From NCBI GenBank assembly GCA_949287095.1, contig CASEFA010000008.1, forward strand, positions 51,876 through 115,875: a stretch of 64,000 nt of DNA, in the 5' to 3' direction. Below are positions 61,269-64,000 of the stretch, piece by piece. Under the pieces are notes generated by a model. It made no database searches, was not told where the DNA came from, and worked only from the letters and a program-made list of their open reading frames with translations. The DNA is from an uncultured Bacillota bacterium. Its GTDB lineage: Bacteria; Bacillota; Clostridia; Peptostreptococcales; Anaerovoracaceae. The position numbers were made by a program, and so were the translations under genes. How positions within the stretch are numbered: the stretch's first letter is position 1; the number at the start of each line of letters is the position of its first letter.

Positions 61269-63332
61269 CTACAGCTTCATACATACGTCCCAGGCGTTCC
61301 ATATTACCGTACGCAGATTTCCCACGGAGTTTGCGTCTCCTATCACGTGAACATGAGCACTCTTCTGGGCGAGAGGAGCAGGGGTATAACCTACCGAAAG
61401 AATCGTGCTGTCGCAAGGAATTTCCGTCAGCTTGCCGTTTTTGTCTTCGACTATGACGGACTTTTCCTTTATCTCGCACACGGACGTTTCAAGATGTACA
61501 GGAACGTGGTATGCGTTGAAGTAGTCTCTCAGGTAGCTGGAGTTTGCGAGGCATACGCCCTTTACGGCTATGAGGTCGTTTTTCATCTCGACGATAATCG
61601 GCTTCTTTCCGTGGAGATACAGGTCGTAGGCTATTTCGCAGCCCGTAAGGCCTCCGCCGATTATTACCACGTTTTCTCCCACTTCCTTTTCTCCCAGCAG
61701 GAACTCTGTGGCCTCGACGGCGTACTCGGCTCCGTCCACAGGAAGCTTCTTCGGAACGGCGCCAGTAGCGATTATGATTTCGTCTGCATCGAGTGTGCTT
61801 ACATCCTTAACCTCTGTTTCCAGCTTTACCTCGATAGGATACTTCTTTATCTCCCTGAGGTACCACGCGATAAGGTCTCTGTCCTTTTCCTTGTAGCTCG
61901 GCGCTGCGGCTGCGATGAACACTCCGCCCAGATGGTCGCTCTTTTCGTAGAGAGTAACCCTGTGGCCCCGTTTTGCGCAGACTATGGCGGCTTCCATGCC
62001 TCCGATTCCTCCGCCGATTACGGCTATGTTCTTAGGATTTGCGGCAGGCTCCAGGTGATATTTGTCCGTCTGCATGGTCTCAGGGTTGAGAGCGCAGCGG
62101 GCGATGTGGCAGGCGTCGTAGAACGGCTGGCCGTTGGCGATGCCCTTATAGTGGGTCATGTTAAAGCATGCGTTGTGGCAGCATATGCACGGCCTTATGT
62201 CCTCCAGACGGTTTTCTATGAGCTTGGTCACCCATTCGCCGTCCGCCAGGAACTGACGGGCGATTCCCACGGCGTCTATTCTTCCCTCGGCTACAGCCTT
62301 TGCTCCTACGTCAGGCTTCATTCTTCCGGCGCAGACCACAGGAATATCCACGAACTTCTTTATGTGAGCCACGTCCTCCAGATTGCAGTTCTGTGGCATG
62401 TACTGAGGCGGATGAGCCCAGTACCATGAATCGTAGGTTCCGTTATCGGCGTTGAGCATGTCGTAGCCCGCATCCTGCAGGTATTTTGCGGCCTTTTCAC
62501 TTTCCTCCATGTCGCGGCCGATTTCCTCGTATTCCTCTCCCGGAACGGCTCCCACGCAGAAGTCCTTAACCTTGGAAACAACAGAATACCTTAAGGAAAC
62601 CGGATAGTCCTGACCGCAGAGGCCCTTTATTCTCTTTACTATCTCTACGGCAAAGCGGTATCTGTTCTCGAATGAGCCGCCGTACTCGTCGTCTCTGTGA
62701 TTGGTGTAATGAAGTGTGAACTGGTCGAGAAGGTATCCTTCGTGAACGGCGTGAACCTCCACTCCGTCTACTCCTGCCTCCTTGCAGAGAAGGGCCGTCT
62801 TCGCAAAGCCGTCGATTATCTCCTCGATTTCCTTCTTCGTCATCTGGCGGCACGTAACCTTGTCCGACCAGCGGGACGGCAGAACGCTCGGGCTCGCCGA
62901 CTGGTACTGAACGTCTATTATAGGCTTTGCCAGTGTTCTCAAAACAGGATTGTTATGAACAGGTACCAGGCTGTCGGTTATGGCCCATGACCTTCCCATG
63001 CCCGCTGTAATCTGAATGAACAGCTTGGCTCCCGTCTTATGTATCTCCTTCATGAAAGGCTTCAGCTCTGCGAACATCTTCTTATTCTGCCAAAGCCAGC
63101 GGCCGCCCATGGTGTCCTTTATCGGCGCAATCCCCGGGATTATAAGGCCTACATTGTTTCTGGCTCTCTCCAGGAAAAAGTTTGCGGCCTCCTTGTCAAA
63201 GTGGTTTCTCTCCATCCAACCGAACAGAGACGTTCCTCCCATAGGGCAGAGGACTATTCTGTTCTTGATTTCCACGTTTCCGATCTTCCACGGTGTAAAC
63301 AAAGGTTCATATTTCGGATCCATTTCAGACAT
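61269..63332 (-). CDS. Enoate reductase-type NADH:flavin oxidoreductase
   Basis: 687 residues, three parts in the 2,4-dienoyl-CoA/enoate reductase order. The old-yellow-enzyme TIM barrel (FMN) spans 1-370, with GVDGVEVHAVHEGYLLDQF near 190. A [4Fe-4S] site, CICCHNACF then C further on, is near 382. A FAD/NAD(P) module follows with IAVIGGGIGGMEAA near 437 and NVVIIGGGLTGCE near 556. BaiCD and BaiH of bile-acid dehydroxylation belong here, but so do many enoate reductases, so the substrate stays open. GGGAGGAG precedes ATG and TATAAT lies at 63375-63380. Confidence 0.92.
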   Translation of the reverse strand: MSEMDPKYEPLFTPWKIGNVEIKNRIVLCPMGGTSLFGWMERNHFDKEAANFFLERARNNVGLIIPGIAPIKDTMGGRWLWQNKKMFAELKPFMKEIHKTGAKLFIQITAGMGRSWAITDSLVPVHNNPVLRTLAKPIIDVQYQSASPSVLPSRWSDKVTCRQMTKKEIEEIIDGFAKTALLCKEAGVDGVEVHAVHEGYLLDQFTLHYTNHRDDEYGGSFENRYRFAVEIVKRIKGLCGQDYPVSLRYSVVSKVKDFCVGAVPGEEYEEIGRDMEESEKAAKYLQDAGYDMLNADNGTYDSWYWAHPPQYMPQNCNLEDVAHIKKFVDIPVVCAGRMKPDVGAKAVAEGRIDAVGIARQFLADGEWVTKLIENRLEDIRPCICCHNACFNMTHYKGIANGQPFYDACHIARCALNPETMQTDKYHLEPAANPKNIAVIGGGIGGMEAAIVCAKRGHRVTLYEKSDHLGGVFIAAAAPSYKEKDRDLIAWYLREIKKYPIEVKLETEVKDVSTLDADEIIIATGAVPKKLPVDGAEYAVEATEFLLGEKEVGENVVIIGGGLTGCEIAYDLYLHGKKPIIVEMKNDLIAVKGVCLANSSYLRDYFNAYHVPVHLETSVCEIKEKSVIVEDKNGKLTEIPCDSTILSVGYTPAPLAQKSAHVHVIGDANSVGNLRTVIWNAWDVCMKL

Positions 63333-63444
63333 GATGTCATCTCCTCCCTTAAATCAGAGTTATTGCATACCCTTATTATATGTTCTTAATAGTCAAAAAA
63401 CAAGACTCCAGTCCAATTTTATTTTCAAAAAGATTTCTGCCTCA

Positions 63445-63480
63445 AAATGGAAAGAGCAGGCTGACGAGGCCTGCTCTTTA
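63445..63480. terminator. Intrinsic terminator between riboswitch and flavoenzyme gene
   Basis: A perfect 11-bp stem AAAGAGCAGGC/GCCTGCTCTTT (63451-63461 with 63469-63479). It would stop transcripts coming from the riboswitch side a second time. Confidence 0.75.
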
Positions 63481-63507
63481 TGGAAAAAGAATGAAAAGCT
63501 AAATCCA

Positions 63508-63540
63508 CAATTTAAAAGGGCTGTGGAATCCCCACAGCCC
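63508..63540 (-). terminator. Terminator of the cobalamin riboswitch expression platform
   Basis: On the minus strand GGGCTGTGG-GGATT-CCACAGCCC is followed by TTTTAAATT. It lies about 25-60 bases behind the aptamer, as expected for transcriptional control. Confidence 0.82.
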
Positions 63541-63562
63541 GTATTTGCTGTTCTGTTTCGCA

Positions 63563-63786
63563 CAGACGGTTCACCGCCGCCGGTACAAATAAATCTCATG
63601 CAGGTCTCCTGGCTTACGGTCTATAGCCTTACTCCCCCTTCCCGGTTTCCCAGTGGGTCAGCATATGAGTTCGGCAGACCAGTTACAGTGGCGGGACCGC
63701 ACAGGATTCTCACCTGCTTCCCTCTTAGCCTCTTGCCACCGTCTCACGTGCAATTCGCACTACATGTAGTGGTTCGAGGAACATGA
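63563..63786 (-). ncRNA. Cobalamin riboswitch
   Basis: The minus strand has the hallmark segments of the class I cobalamin aptamer in order. These are GGGAAGCAGGTGAGAATCC then GCGGTCCCGCCACTGT in the core, and the B12 box AGCCAGGAGACCTGC at about 63599-63614. A possible P13 hairpin follows (ACCGGCGGCGGTGAACCGT), then the terminator. No gene follows before the second terminator, so its target is unclear. Confidence 0.93.
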
Positions 63787-63841
63787 AACTGTATTTAGAT
63801 ACAAGAGCATTATATCTCAAGATTTCGGGTGCGTCAATAGA

Positions 63842-63880
63842 AAAATATTAAAAGAGCCTGCAGCATATGCCGCAGGCTCT
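63842..63880 (-). terminator. Terminator of tuf
   Basis: A perfect 9-bp stem AGAGCCTGC/GCAGGCTCT with a T-rich tail on the minus strand, 30 bases after the tuf stop codon. Confidence 0.88.
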
Positions 63881-63909
63881 CAGTTGTTGCTCTATCGTAA
63901 CAGAACCAA

Positions 63910-64000
63910 TTATTCGATGATCTCGGTTACTACTCCGGATCCTACTGTTCTTCCGCCTTCTCTGATTGCGAATCTCAGTCCTTCTTCGATTGCGATCTGA
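63910..64000 (-). CDS. tuf: Elongation factor Tu, C-terminal end (partial)
   Basis: The last 29 codons plus stop are inside the window: QIAIEEGLRFAIREGGRTVG then SGVVTEIIE. This is the invariant end of EF-Tu domain 3. The start lies beyond the right edge. The codon choice is strongly biased to a few codons, as expected for a highly expressed gene. Confidence 0.95.
   Translation of the reverse strand, partial: QIAIEEGLRFAIREGGRTVGSGVVTEIIE

Noticed and set aside
61269..63332. Naming the flavoenzyme BaiCD or BaiH
   Set aside because: The family is broad and no other bile-acid genes are present, so only the enzyme class is supported.
63393..63599. 68-residue minus-strand frame between riboswitch and flavoenzyme gene
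   Set aside because: It overlaps both terminators and the end of the aptamer, has no Shine-Dalgarno and random-like composition, so I do not take it as the riboswitch target.

Overview
The window looks like the chromosome of an anaerobic, low-to-moderate-GC Firmicute of the class Clostridia. The evidence is a six-gene Rnf complex in the clostridial order C-D-G-E-A-B, a clostridial thiolase, a BioY transporter, an adenosylcobalamin-dependent ribonucleotide reductase, an enoate-reductase-type flavoenzyme and the typical PcrA/LigA, GreA and LysRS genes. An amino-acid-fermenting relative of Eubacteriales family XIII/Anaerovoracaceae would fit, but that placement is a guess. Almost all strong ribosome-binding sites are GGAGG-type.

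Region 1, about 1-25,200, is accessory and island-like. The first 6.8 kb (plus strand) holds two tandem paralogues of unknown function, a NADAR protein, a WYL regulator with a duplicated C-terminal extension and two more unknowns. From 6.9 to 24.8 kb everything is on the minus strand. It includes two paralogous CbbX/SpoVK-like AAA proteins whose N-terminal halves look like dead AAA modules, and a soluble FtsH-like AAA-M41 protease. It also includes a RecF/SMC-like protein without a P-loop, a ClpP-like protease, a CX5R phosphatase-like protein and a second NADAR protein. A 23-residue hydrophobic peptide, a tandem pair of DUF262 (GmrSD-like) proteins, a second WYL regulator and a DUF2779 protein with Cas4-like features complete the set. 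Six promoters in this stretch share one 18-bp dyad, roughly TGYACC-N6-GGTRCA, placed 10-11 bp upstream of each -10 box. I therefore read these genes as one regulon, probably controlled by a WYL protein, and regard this as the most interesting system in the window. The island ends in broken genes and leader-like DNA at about 25.1-25.9 kb, next to the 3' end of lysS.

Region 2, about 25.9-54.0 kb, is conserved housekeeping and energy metabolism, all on the minus strand. It runs from a tandem-fused acyl-CoA synthetase, a racemase, greA and lysS through bioY, deoD, rnfCDGEAB, a DMT exporter, an AAA_14 ATPase, thiolase, a DUF2156 protein, surE, a sirtuin and nrdJ to ligA and pcrA.

Region 3, about 54.1-61.2 kb, looks like a peptide-scavenging module. 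It has a sigma-54-dependent activator with an unusual winged-helix-like tail, a small membrane protein, a lone oligopeptide-binding lipoprotein with a near-perfect sigma-54 promoter, a penicillin-binding-type serine hydrolase and an M55 D-aminopeptidase.

Region 4, 61.3-64.0 kb, has an enoate-reductase family flavoenzyme, a cobalamin riboswitch on the minus strand followed by two terminators with no obvious target gene, and the 3' end of tuf. I saw no rRNA, tRNA, complete transposase, integrase or CRISPR array.
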